The translations under genes were made by a program, and so were the position numbers. From contig FPAX01000014.1 of the NCBI GenBank assembly GCA_900116485.1, positions 1 to 55,719 of the forward strand: a stretch of DNA of 55,719 nt, in the 5' to 3' direction. This DNA is from Selenomonas sp. GACV-9. Its GTDB lineage: Bacteria > Bacillota > Negativicutes > Selenomonadales > Selenomonadaceae. The notes under the pieces were generated by a model. The model was not told the DNA's origin and searched no databases. It saw only the letters and a program-made list of their open reading frames with translations. Below, one piece after another: positions 24,096 to 32,518 of this stretch (position 1 is the stretch's first letter; each line of letters opens with the position of its first letter).

Positions 24096-25613
24096 TTAAC
24101 GGTCCAGGCAGGCATAGCAGAGCTCAAAGCTCTTGTTGATCAGGGGGAAATCAGGAATGATATCCCCCTGCACGGCAATCGGCAGCGCCGGCCAGTTCGG
24201 ATACGAGGCACTGCGCACAAAGATGCGGTCAATGCGCCCCGCTTCATCGAGGGCGACAAAGTGCAGATTGCTGCCCCGCGCCGATTCACTGATGCCGAAG
24301 TCCTCGCCAGCAGCTGCGGGAACCGCAACGCTGAGTTCCGTATGGTCAGCATCCAAGCGCTCCAAGAGCTGGCTCACCATGAAGAAGCTCTGGCGCAGTT
24401 CCTCGATGCGCACAGCCAGGCGTGCCGCCACATCACCGCTCTTCTGCGTGACCACAGAGAAATCGAGCTCCGGATACGAGCCGTAATCGAAATCCTGACG
24501 GCTGTCATGGGCAAAGCTGCTGGCACGGGCACCAACACCAACCAGCGCCAGGTCGACTGCCGTCTGATGGCGGACAATACCCGTCGTGCAGATGCGGTTC
24601 TGGAAATTCTCCTGCTCCGCAAACATCTTGTCGAGGGCTTCGACGTTTTCAGCTACAACAGCCAGCGTCGTGCGGATATCCTGCCGGAGCTTATCCGTGA
24701 TATCCATGGACACGCCGCCCGGCACGATGAAGCCGCGTAGGAAGCGGTTGCCTGCCAGACGTTCCTGCAGGCGCATCAGCATTTCCTTCGTGCGGCCGCC
24801 CAAGCTGATGGCCGGTGCAAAGCCGACACCAGCAGGGATGTTGCCGCAATCGCCGACATGATTGGTGATGCGCTCGATTTCCATGAGCAGCGTGCGGATA
24901 AGCTCTGCACGCTTAGGAACCGCAACTTTGGCAATCTTTTCCACCGCCTGGCAGAAGCTCCAGGTATTGGCAATGCTGCAGGCACCACAGATGCGCTCGA
25001 CGATTGGCAGCACCTCATGTGGCGTCTTGCCCTCCATGACCTTCTCGAGGCCGCGGTGAGTGAAGAACAGCTTGGCATCAAGCTGCAGCATCGACTCGCC
25101 CGCCTGGCTGAACCGGAAATGGCCCGGCTCGATGATGCCCGCATGAATCGGGCCAACGGGCACCTCATAGATGCCTTCGCCATGGGCGACGCTCATCTTG
25201 ATCTCACTGCCCGCACCCTCCTGGGCCCGCGGGCTGGCCGTAGCCGAGACCTGCTTGCGCAGCGGATGATAATCTTTTGGGAAGGACTCATGCAGCACCA
25301 GCGGCCGCGGGTCCGGATGACCGACGGGCACCAGGCCGAACATATCCTGGATCTCGCGCTCATACCAGGCAGCAGCCGGCAGGATTGGCGTCAGCGAATC
25401 ATAGCGCAGGTCGCCATCAGCTGGCATTTCCGCCTTCAAGACCGCCAGGCGCTTTTCCTCGGGAATCTCGAACATGACATACAGCGCATAGCCGCGGCCC
25501 ATAGCTGTCTCATCACGGCCAAACATAGCCGTGAGCGGATGACGGCCGTCAGCCGATAAGGCCTTGGCCTCCTCCCGGAGGTCTGCCAGCTTGATTTCTT
25601 TTACGTTTTCCAT
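24096..25613 (-). CDS. hyfG: Group 4 [NiFe] hydrogenase large subunit (HyfG/HycE-like, NuoC-NuoD fusion)
   Basis: 505 residues. An N-terminal NuoC-like 30-kDa domain (AAAWYEREIQDMFGLVPVGHPDPRPL) is fused to the NuoD/HycE-like large-subunit domain. Both nickel-ligand pairs are present: ERICGACS near residue 200 and LCYAC four residues before the end. Retention of both CxxC pairs separates it from complex I NuoD and predicts a working NiFe site. The product ends immediately after the second pair (CLDR), with no visible protease-cleaved tail, although hydrogenases of this class are often processed. No hyp maturation genes occur here. The start ATG overlaps the hyfF stop (TGATG). Confidence 0.92.
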   Translation of the reverse strand: MENVKEIKLADLREEAKALSADGRHPLTAMFGRDETAMGRGYALYVMFEIPEEKRLAVLKAEMPADGDLRYDSLTPILPAAAWYEREIQDMFGLVPVGHPDPRPLVLHESFPKDYHPLRKQVSATASPRAQEGAGSEIKMSVAHGEGIYEVPVGPIHAGIIEPGHFRFSQAGESMLQLDAKLFFTHRGLEKVMEGKTPHEVLPIVERICGACSIANTWSFCQAVEKIAKVAVPKRAELIRTLLMEIERITNHVGDCGNIPAGVGFAPAISLGGRTKEMLMRLQERLAGNRFLRGFIVPGGVSMDITDKLRQDIRTTLAVVAENVEALDKMFAEQENFQNRICTTGIVRHQTAVDLALVGVGARASSFAHDSRQDFDYGSYPELDFSVVTQKSGDVAARLAVRIEELRQSFFMVSQLLERLDADHTELSVAVPAAAGEDFGISESARGSNLHFVALDEAGRIDRIFVRSASYPNWPALPIAVQGDIIPDFPLINKSFELCYACLDR

Positions 25614-27121
25614 CACGACATACCTCCTAAGACAATCTGCCCAGCAGCCACGATGAGGTCACTGAGATACGGCAGTTCTGACAGCGTTCCGCTGATGATA
25701 CCGCTGGTGAGCAGCAGCACCAGCAGCACCGCCGTATCAAGACGACCCATAAGCTCCCCGGCGCACTTGCGCGACGGCTTGCCGCCCAGCATGCGCATAG
25801 CATGGTAGAGGATACCGATAAGCATGCCAGCCAGCAGCATGAGCGCCAAGATTCCGAGCCACGGACGCTCAGCCACAAAGAAGCTGTCGATGATATAGAA
25901 CTTGCTGAAGAAGATACCCATCGGCGGCATGCCGAGGATACCGACAATGCCCAACAGCCAGAACAGGGCCGTGCGCGGCGACTGCTGCAGCATGCCATGC
26001 ATGCGCATCATGTTCTTCGTGCCATAGGCCTCCATAATCGTACCAGCCGTATAGAACAGTGCGTATTTGACGAGGGCATGGTTCATCATATGCAGCAGGG
26101 ATGCCTCCACTGCCAGCGGCAGGAACAGGCCGAAGCCAGCGGCCATCAGGCCGAAATTTTCCATCGAGGAGTAGGCCAGCATGCGCTTGATGTCACGCTG
26201 GACCACGACAAAGGGAATGGCCAGCGCAATCGTCAGCAGGCCATAGAACAGGAACAGGCCGCTGATAAAGCCCATGCCGACAGCTGGCATGATCACGATG
26301 ACGTTGCGCAAGAGCACGTAGATTGCGCAGATGCAGAGCGCGCCCGAGAGCAGGCCGCTCGTGAGCGCCGGTGCCTCAGAATGGGCATCCGGCAGCCAGG
26401 CATGCATCGGCGCCAAGCCGACCTTCGTACCGTAGCCGACAAACAGGAAGCAGAAGGCCACCTTGGCCAGTGCCGGATTGAGCTCACTGCCATGTGCAGC
26501 CAGATACTGCCAGTCCAAGGCCTGTGCGCCGCCCATAGCCAGGATCTGCGCATAGTAGACAAGGATCGTGCCCAGCAGCGCCAGGCAGATGCCCACCGTG
26601 CAGACCATGACGTATTTCCAAGCAGCCTCAAGGGACGTGCGGGTGAATTTGAAGGCAACGAGCAGTGCCGAAACCAGCGTCGTCGCCTCAATGGCTACCC
26701 ACATAAGGCCGAGATTATTGACGAGCACCACCAGCATCATCGTCCAGACAAAGAGATGGGAAAGCGCATAGAAGCGGCCCTCAAGATGACCGAAACGGCG
26801 CAGATAGCCGTAGCGGATATTCGTATCGCGATCCAGATACGCCTTGCTCGTCCAAGCAAAGGCCAGATAGAGCATCGTGACGATGACGAGCATCCAGAGG
26901 CCCAGCGCATCGAGGTAGAGATAGCCAAAGGACTGCGGCGCCGCTGGGTCAAACTGCATGACCAGCCGGACGACGATGGCACCGGCCGCCACCGAGGTCA
27001 GACGGTTGAGCCAGTGCAGCAGGCCCTTGCCAAGAACATTGACTGCCGCGATGATACTGAATACCGGCGGCAGCGCCAGCAGCGTATAGACAAGCTGCGG
27101 GATAGCATAGTTGAAATCCAT
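25613..27121 (-). CDS. hyfF: Hydrogenase-4 membrane subunit HyfF (NuoL/M/N-like antiporter subunit)
   Basis: 502 residues, about 14 membrane segments. The proton-conducting antiporter core shows in the helix carrying WVAIEATTLVSALLVAF (conserved Glu), GYGTKVGLAPMHAWLPDAHSEAP (conserved Lys and His) and MLAYSSMENFGLM. It couples H2 formation or oxidation to ion translocation. Overlaps hyfG at the stop/start codons and follows hyfE by 9 bp. Confidence 0.9.
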   Translation of the reverse strand: MDFNYAIPQLVYTLLALPPVFSIIAAVNVLGKGLLHWLNRLTSVAAGAIVVRLVMQFDPAAPQSFGYLYLDALGLWMLVIVTMLYLAFAWTSKAYLDRDTNIRYGYLRRFGHLEGRFYALSHLFVWTMMLVVLVNNLGLMWVAIEATTLVSALLVAFKFTRTSLEAAWKYVMVCTVGICLALLGTILVYYAQILAMGGAQALDWQYLAAHGSELNPALAKVAFCFLFVGYGTKVGLAPMHAWLPDAHSEAPALTSGLLSGALCICAIYVLLRNVIVIMPAVGMGFISGLFLFYGLLTIALAIPFVVVQRDIKRMLAYSSMENFGLMAAGFGLFLPLAVEASLLHMMNHALVKYALFYTAGTIMEAYGTKNMMRMHGMLQQSPRTALFWLLGIVGILGMPPMGIFFSKFYIIDSFFVAERPWLGILALMLLAGMLIGILYHAMRMLGGKPSRKCAGELMGRLDTAVLLVLLLTSGIISGTLSELPYLSDLIVAAGQIVLGGMS

Positions 27122-27130
27122 ATTGCTGTC

Positions 27131-27760
27131 TTATCCTTTCAGTTTCTTCATGACAGTCGTATCGGTAGTCATAAACGAAAGGCTCATGCGGTTCGTCAGG
27201 ATGACCAGTACGACAACGGCAATGAGGACGTCGAGGAAGACGCCAAGCTCGACGACAAGCGGCAGGCCTTCCGTTATCAGCAGGCCCAGGAGATAGATGC
27301 CGTTCTCCAGCGTGATAAGCCCCACCATCTGCAAGATGGCGCGCTTGCGCATGACCATGAGAGAGAGCCCCGTCATGATCATGAGGATTGCTGCTGCGAT
27401 GATGCTGCGGCCCGGCGTGCCCGGCAGCAGATGATCGACCAGCAGGTACCCCATGACCAGGAAGGCCGCTGCAGCCATGGTCGAATAGTTGACATTGATA
27501 TCCGAGACGATCTCGCGCTCATCGGTAATGCGGCCCGCTAGGCGCAGGATGGCTCCCGGGATGAACAGGACCTTGACGAAGATTGTCAACAGCCCTGGCA
27601 GCCAGGCATGCAGGCCAGAACCAGAACCAAGCCCAATGGCCAGGCAAGCACCAGCAATGATGCCCGACTGGGCTGCCAGGCAGTAAACCGAGCGTTTAAG
27701 CTCCATGATCCGCGTCTGCAGGAAGACGACAAAAATCAAGAGCACAACTAAATATTCCAT
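27131..27760 (-). CDS. hyfE: Hydrogenase-4 membrane subunit HyfE (NuoK-like)
   Basis: 209 residues, hydrophobic, about six to seven segments, with VGLITLENGIYLLGLLI carrying the conserved glutamate of NuoK/MrpC-like proteins. The length equals that of HyfE (about 216), roughly twice NuoK. Part of the membrane arm of the hydrogenase. Lies between hyfC and hyfF in the same order as in E. coli hyf. Confidence 0.88.
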   Translation of the reverse strand: MEYLVVLLIFVVFLQTRIMELKRSVYCLAAQSGIIAGACLAIGLGSGSGLHAWLPGLLTIFVKVLFIPGAILRLAGRITDEREIVSDINVNYSTMAAAAFLVMGYLLVDHLLPGTPGRSIIAAAILMIMTGLSLMVMRKRAILQMVGLITLENGIYLLGLLITEGLPLVVELGVFLDVLIAVVVLVILTNRMSLSFMTTDTTVMKKLKG

Positions 27761-27774
27761 TCTTGTCCCCCTCC

Positions 27775-28680
27775 TTACTCAGCAATCAACGAAACAATCA
27801 GCAGGATAAGCGCTGCTGACAGATAGACACGGACCTTGAACAGACGCATCTTGTTATTGAGCGTCTCCACCACACCGATCACGAGGGCCCCGAAGAAAAC
27901 CTTGAGGGCCACAGGAATCGCCAGCGGCAGGTAAAGCGTACTGAACAGTACCAGGAAAATCAGGATTTTCAGCATGCTGCCCAGATGGATAAGTGCGAGC
28001 AGACGTCCCGAATACTCCAGCGTCATGCACTCATGGATCATCGTGAGCTCCAGATGGGTATCGGGATTGTCCACCGGCAGGCGGCTGTTCTCAGCCAGCA
28101 TGACGAGGAAGAACGCCACGCAGGTCAGTACTGCCGGTACCGTGAAATAGAAGGTGTCGAAATCGATGACCATGCGCGTAAGCGTCGTCGACTGATAGCG
28201 CATCGCATTGACGAGGATGGCCAGCATGACCGCCGGCTCAACCAGCACGGAGATATAGATCTCGCGCGATGCCCCCATGCCGCCAAAAGCCGTAGCCGAA
28301 TCCATCGCCCCCAGCGTCATGAAGAAACGTCCTAACGCCAGCAGATAGACGAACACGAAGGCATCCCCCATGCTGAGGCCGGCACTGCCCGACTGCAGGA
28401 TGCTGACCAGCAGTCCCGGCACCATCGCCGCAGCCATCAGGGTCGTGCCGAAGTAAACGGCCGGCGCGAGGATGAAGATACGGCTCGTATAGGGAGTCAC
28501 GATGACGGGCTTGCGCCACCACTTCCAGAGATTGAAATACTCCTGCAGGACGCTGGCCCCCTGCCGTTTCTGCAGGATGGCCTTCGTCTTGTTGATGATA
28601 CCGACGATGAGCGGCGCAAAGATGAGCAGCAGGAATGCCTGCGCCAGGCCAACGCCTAAGCTCTGTACCATATGACTCAT
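27775..28680 (-). CDS. hyfC: Hydrogenase-4 membrane subunit HyfC (NuoH-like)
   Basis: 301 residues, about eight membrane segments, with the NuoH-type loop KTKAILQKRQGASVLQEYFN and the acidic ENSRLPVDNPDTHLELTMIHE block that contacts the hydrogenase core. It bridges the membrane arm and the soluble catalytic subunits. Starts 1 bp after hyfB. Confidence 0.92.
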   Translation of the reverse strand: MSHMVQSLGVGLAQAFLLLIFAPLIVGIINKTKAILQKRQGASVLQEYFNLWKWWRKPVIVTPYTSRIFILAPAVYFGTTLMAAAMVPGLLVSILQSGSAGLSMGDAFVFVYLLALGRFFMTLGAMDSATAFGGMGASREIYISVLVEPAVMLAILVNAMRYQSTTLTRMVIDFDTFYFTVPAVLTCVAFFLVMLAENSRLPVDNPDTHLELTMIHECMTLEYSGRLLALIHLGSMLKILIFLVLFSTLYLPLAIPVALKVFFGALVIGVVETLNNKMRLFKVRVYLSAALILLIVSLIAE

Positions 28681-28681
28681 C

Positions 28682-30724
28682 TTACATCACCCCCCAGATC
28701 AATACGGCGACCATCGCCAGCATCGTGTAACCGATATAAAGACGTACGCTGCCCTGCTGCACGAGATGCAAGAAAGCGGACAAGCGGACCATCAGATGCT
28801 GGACCGGCACGTAAAGCCGCTCCGTGAACTGGTCCGGAATAAACAGATTGTAGTGAACCGTGCGGCCGAAATACGCATGCTCCTTCTTGATGAAGGTGCG
28901 CTCCTTGCGCGGTTTCAAGATATAGTCAAAGGCGCGGCGCAGCGGCTTCGAGAAGCCCGTTGCCGTATACTGCTGCCGGCGCGTCGGCACCGTGCCGCAG
29001 TTCCAGGTCACATCCTTCTGCACATAAAGCCCCTTACCCTCGAGGACAAGGGCCAGCACTGCCGTGACGATAAGCGCGAGCATCAGCAGCATGAACGGGC
29101 TGTAGGCCGAGTATTTCGTGCCATCAGCCAGAATGCCCAGACCGTTCCAGACGATGGCATCAGCACTGACCATCGGCAAGGCCAGCATACCGCCCGTGAG
29201 CGCCGACTCCATGAGCTCCACCATCGGCATCGGGAAAATGCCCAGCACCACGATGAGCAGCGCCTCAAGCCCCATGCCTAGCAGCATGAAGAAGGGCATC
29301 TCATGAGCCTTCAGGACAAGGGACGAACGGCGGCGGCCCAGGAATACGACGCCATAGAGGCGCACAAAGCATCCCAGTGCCAGGGCCCCCGTAAGGCCCA
29401 GCAGCACGAAGGCCGCAATGACCAACAGGCGCATCTCCTGGGTTCCCGTCTGCCAGCCCAGCGTGACAAAGCTTTGCAGAGCCATCCATTCGCCGACAAG
29501 GCCGGTCGTAAACGGCAGCGAGGACAGCGACATGGCACCGATAAGGGTAAACAGTGCCGTATAGGGCATCTTCTTGGCCAAAGCGCCCATGAGCTCGACA
29601 TTCTTGCTGCCCACGGCATGCATGACTGCACCGGAACTCATGAACAGCAGCCCCTTCATGATGCTGTGGCTGAAAGAATGCACGAGGACGGCCGTAAACG
29701 CGACCATAGCCATCGTGCCATGGCCCGTCTGCACGAGCAGCATGCCGCAGCCAAAGGTCGCAAAGATGATGCCCATATTCTCCACCGACGAATAGGCTAG
29801 GATGCGTTTCATATCCTTCTCCATCGATGCGTAGAGCACACCGAGGAAGGCCGAGAAGAGGCCCACCAGCATGACGATGAGGCCATAAGCAAAGACCTCC
29901 ATGCCGAGGAAGTAGAAGACAAAACGGCCAAAACCATAGACGGCCACCTTGAGCATGACACCACTCATCAGGGCCGAGACATGGCTCGGCGCCGCCGGAT
30001 GAGCATTCGGCAGCCAGACATGCAGCGGCATCAGGCCGGATTTCAAGGCAAAGCCGATAAAGGCAGCGCCGAAGGCCACATGCCGCAGCGGCCCCTCAAG
30101 GGTGTTGTGGGCCAGATCTGCAAACAGCAGGCTCTCCGAATAGCTGCCGACGAGATAGAAGGCCACGAGGATGGCCGCCGTGCCCAGATGGGTCATGACC
30201 ATGTACTGGTAGGCAGCATGGACAGTATCCTTCTTCTTGCTCTCATGATTGACGAGCAGGAAGGACACCAACGCCATGACCTCCCAGGCCAGGATGAAGG
30301 TAAATGCATCGCCAGCCATCAGCACCAGTACCATCGAGAGCAGGAACAGGTTCCAAAGCCCTGCAAGGGCCCGGATGCCCATGCCGCGATACGACTTGCC
30401 ATAGTCGATGCCATACAGGCTGATGATTGCACCGGCAAGCCCTGTGATGACGAGGAACGCCGCGCTCCAGCCATCAGCGGTCAGATTGTAGCCGCCCCAG
30501 CCAGCATCCATGAGCAGGCCGAAGTGCGAAAGCACCAGTCCCGCGGGCAGGCAAAAGCCGCTCATGCTGCCGAGATAGGCAGCCGCTGCCGCAAAGACAA
30601 GACCGCTGGCAGCTGCGGCCAGCAGCATGCCTGCGGCATGGGCCGCCATCTCCAGCCGTTTCGGCCAGAGCATTGTCATGGCGCCCAGCGCATAGAGCGC
30701 CAGGGCCAGGAATAAGAAATCCAT
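28682..30724 (-). CDS. hyfB: Hydrogenase-4 membrane subunit HyfB (NuoL-like antiporter subunit)
   Basis: 680 residues, about 15 membrane segments, with the antiporter motifs ILAWEVMALVSFLLVNHE, FALKSGLMPLHVWLPNAHPAAP and ILAYSSVENMGIIF, and a soluble C-terminal region containing CGTVPTRRQQYTATGFSKPLR as in HyfB. First gene of the operon; AGGAGG lies 7 nt before ATG. HyfA and HyfD equivalents are absent, so the membrane arm has two antiporter-like subunits (HyfB, HyfF). Confidence 0.92.
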   Translation of the reverse strand: MDFLFLALALYALGAMTMLWPKRLEMAAHAAGMLLAAAASGLVFAAAAAYLGSMSGFCLPAGLVLSHFGLLMDAGWGGYNLTADGWSAAFLVITGLAGAIISLYGIDYGKSYRGMGIRALAGLWNLFLLSMVLVLMAGDAFTFILAWEVMALVSFLLVNHESKKKDTVHAAYQYMVMTHLGTAAILVAFYLVGSYSESLLFADLAHNTLEGPLRHVAFGAAFIGFALKSGLMPLHVWLPNAHPAAPSHVSALMSGVMLKVAVYGFGRFVFYFLGMEVFAYGLIVMLVGLFSAFLGVLYASMEKDMKRILAYSSVENMGIIFATFGCGMLLVQTGHGTMAMVAFTAVLVHSFSHSIMKGLLFMSSGAVMHAVGSKNVELMGALAKKMPYTALFTLIGAMSLSSLPFTTGLVGEWMALQSFVTLGWQTGTQEMRLLVIAAFVLLGLTGALALGCFVRLYGVVFLGRRRSSLVLKAHEMPFFMLLGMGLEALLIVVLGIFPMPMVELMESALTGGMLALPMVSADAIVWNGLGILADGTKYSAYSPFMLLMLALIVTAVLALVLEGKGLYVQKDVTWNCGTVPTRRQQYTATGFSKPLRRAFDYILKPRKERTFIKKEHAYFGRTVHYNLFIPDQFTERLYVPVQHLMVRLSAFLHLVQQGSVRLYIGYTMLAMVAVLIWGVM

Positions 30725-30788
30725 ACACGCCTCCTAAGAATAAGTCCCAAACACGATAAAATAAAAATTAGATATTGTAAAAAGAAAA

Positions 30789-30859
30789 CAGACAAAGATA
30801 TCTTTGTCTGCTGTCAACGAGTCTATGCACGCAAAAATTCGCGCGATTTCAGTATTATA
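30789..30859 (-). promoter_or_regulatory. hyf promoter and leader hairpin (possible attenuator)
   Basis: On the minus strand a TATAAT (30859-30854), preceded at 17 bp by a weak TTTTAA, starts a leader of about 120 nt. The leader contains a perfect 22-bp palindrome (30789-30810; stem GACAAAG/CTTTGTC, loop ATAT) followed by TTTTCTTTTT. This has the form of an intrinsic terminator inside the leader of hyfB. The upstream tRNA already has its own terminator, so an attenuator is more likely than a leftover. No ligand-binding domain is recognised. Confidence 0.5.
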
Positions 30860-30911
30860 CTACATTTTGCCGGCGATTAAAAGCGTCTGAGAAAAAAAGC
30901 CCGCAAAATGC

Positions 30912-30948
30912 AAAAAAAAACAGCCTTGCGAGCAAACTGCAAGGCTGT
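30912..30948 (-). terminator. Terminator of the tRNA-Arg gene
   Basis: CAGCCTTGC (minus strand) pairs with GCAAGGCTG around a 9-nt loop and is followed by TTTTTTTTT. It lies 12 bp past the tRNA 3' end. Confidence 0.93.
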
Positions 30949-30959
30949 CATATCCGTCA

Positions 30960-31036
30960 TGGTGCGATTGGTGAGAGTCGAACTCACGACCTGCCGCTTA
31001 GGAGGCGGACGCTCTATCCATCTGAGCTACAACCGC
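30960..31036 (-). tRNA. tRNA-Arg, anticodon CCU
   Basis: 77 nt with CCA encoded. The acceptor stem GCGGTTG pairs with CAATCGC (one G-U). The D-arm contains TAGCTCAGATGGATAGAGC, the anticodon loop is CTCCTAA, giving anticodon CCU for AGG codons, and the T-arm has GTTCGACTC. Discriminator base A. Confidence 0.96.
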
Positions 31037-31092
31037 AACAGTATAATTATAGCAAATCCACCTCTTATAAGCAAGGAATAATACCTAAAGCA

Positions 31093-32325
31093 CTACCGCT
31101 GGCCATAGTTCACGAGCTTATTGCCCAGCCGCAAAGCCATGCGCCGCAGCGGCCGTTCCCACAAGATGCGCTTCCAGCGCTTCACCCGCAGACAGCTGCC
31201 ACGCCACTGGCGGATCAGCCAATGACGGCGCCGGAAAGCTGCAGCGCGGCTGATTTCCGCCCGCCGCGCATTCCAACCCTTGACGTACAGGTGGTCATAC
31301 CGCAGGGTACACAGGCCATCCACCCGCTCATTTTCCCACTTGCCGCTATGGGCCGTGACATGGGTAAAGCCGAGTCTGCCCGCCTTGACCAGTGGCAGCA
31401 CACAGGCCCGATAGTTCTGGGTGGCCTGGCTTATCTCCGGCCGTGCACTGAGTTTCCCCTGCAAGTCGCCTACATAGATATTGTCATGATAGATCTGGGC
31501 CCGCTCGTAGCCGCTTGCCTGCAGCCAGCAGACCGCCTGGATCACTGCCAGCATCTCCACGATGACCACGCCGCCATGGGCAGGCAGTGTCGGTGGCACC
31601 CAGCACTCGCCGCTGGCCGTATGGATCTCCTCTCCCTGCTGATAGGCCGCAAAGGCCCAGGTGTTACGCCCATCGCCGCGGCAGCTGCCATCCGTATAGA
31701 TAGCGATGCGCTGCTGTTCTGCCAGCCGCTCATTGATGACCTTCTCAAACGGCGGCAGGTTCTTTCCCTGCAGCTGCTGTTCCGTGACCTCCCCGACTAT
31801 ATTCCCCCAGACATCATACCGCTTCATCCCCAGCGTATGACAGGCCTTCCGATACGGATCCAGGCTGCACCAATGATAGACTGCCTTGCGGAACGGGGCC
31901 TTGGACAGCTCCGGATATTTCTCATCCAGGACTGCGTAGATCTCCGCAAAGAGATTCGCCCCAAACGGAACAGCAAAACCGCCCCCTGGCCGGAATACCT
32001 GCGGAAACTCCCGATACAAGACCGCCATTGCTCCTTCGATCTGAGCCTCATCGGCCTTATCCTGCGCCGCCTTCATCGTGACGAGATTCTCATGCAGGGC
32101 ACAAATGGGACACCAGCGGCCCTTGTCTATGATCTTGCTGATTTCCAGACTGAACCGATGCCCCTTGCTGCACTGCCAGCGCGGCTGCTTCACGAATTCC
32201 ACACGCTCAGTCAGCAGACGCCCATTGTGCACCGCCGCAATCCGCATGGCATCCTCCTGGGTATAAGGATGCCGCGGCAGTGATACTCTTGCCTCTTGTT
32301 CCTCCATCCCATGCTTCCCCATCAT
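31093..32325 (-). CDS. Zinc-ribbon protein with C-terminal RNase HI-type domain
   Basis: About 410 residues. Near the N-terminus is a treble-clef-like zinc-binding segment (WQCSKGH...GRWCPICA). The second half carries an RNase H fold: TDGSCRGDGRN (first Asp), VIVEMLAVIQAV (Glu), YHDNIYVG (second Asp) and TAHSGKWENERVDGL (His/Asp), so all four catalytic acidic positions are retained. It could cleave RNA in RNA-DNA hybrids; the zinc ribbon may target it. The start is the first of two adjacent ATGs 5 nt after AAGGAGGGG. Upstream lies the cstA terminator, so it is transcribed separately. The exact role is unknown. Confidence 0.82.
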   Translation of the reverse strand: MMGKHGMEEQEARVSLPRHPYTQEDAMRIAAVHNGRLLTERVEFVKQPRWQCSKGHRFSLEISKIIDKGRWCPICALHENLVTMKAAQDKADEAQIEGAMAVLYREFPQVFRPGGGFAVPFGANLFAEIYAVLDEKYPELSKAPFRKAVYHWCSLDPYRKACHTLGMKRYDVWGNIVGEVTEQQLQGKNLPPFEKVINERLAEQQRIAIYTDGSCRGDGRNTWAFAAYQQGEEIHTASGECWVPPTLPAHGGVVIVEMLAVIQAVCWLQASGYERAQIYHDNIYVGDLQGKLSARPEISQATQNYRACVLPLVKAGRLGFTHVTAHSGKWENERVDGLCTLRYDHLYVKGWNARRAEISRAAAFRRRHWLIRQWRGSCLRVKRWKRILWERPLRRMALRLGNKLVNYGQR

Positions 32326-32440
32326 GCTCCCCTCCTTAAAAGCATGCACGACTCTGTTTAGGTTTATTCTATCATCCAGCCCAATTCGATGCAATAATAT
32401 TTTGTAAATTCTCACTTTGATTGTTTTCGCCTTCAAATCA

Positions 32441-32476
32441 AAAAAATCCCCGCAGCATCTCGCAAATGCTGCGGGG
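32441..32476 (-). terminator. Terminator of cstA
   Basis: On the minus strand CCCCGCAGCAT pairs with ATGCTGCGGGG around a 7-nt loop, followed by ATTTTTTT. Confidence 0.92.
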
Positions 32477-32518
32477 AAAATATAGCGACTTAGGGAGTGA
32501 TTACAACAGGAAAATATC

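Noticed and set aside
24096..25613. Complex I subunit NuoCD instead of a hydrogenase
   Set aside because: Both nickel-binding CxxC pairs are retained, which complex I subunits lose.
25802..27541. 579-codon open frame antisense to hyfF-hyfE
   Set aside because: Typical shadow of GC-rich membrane-protein genes: His/Gln/Arg-rich translation, no start site, and it overlaps two certain genes.
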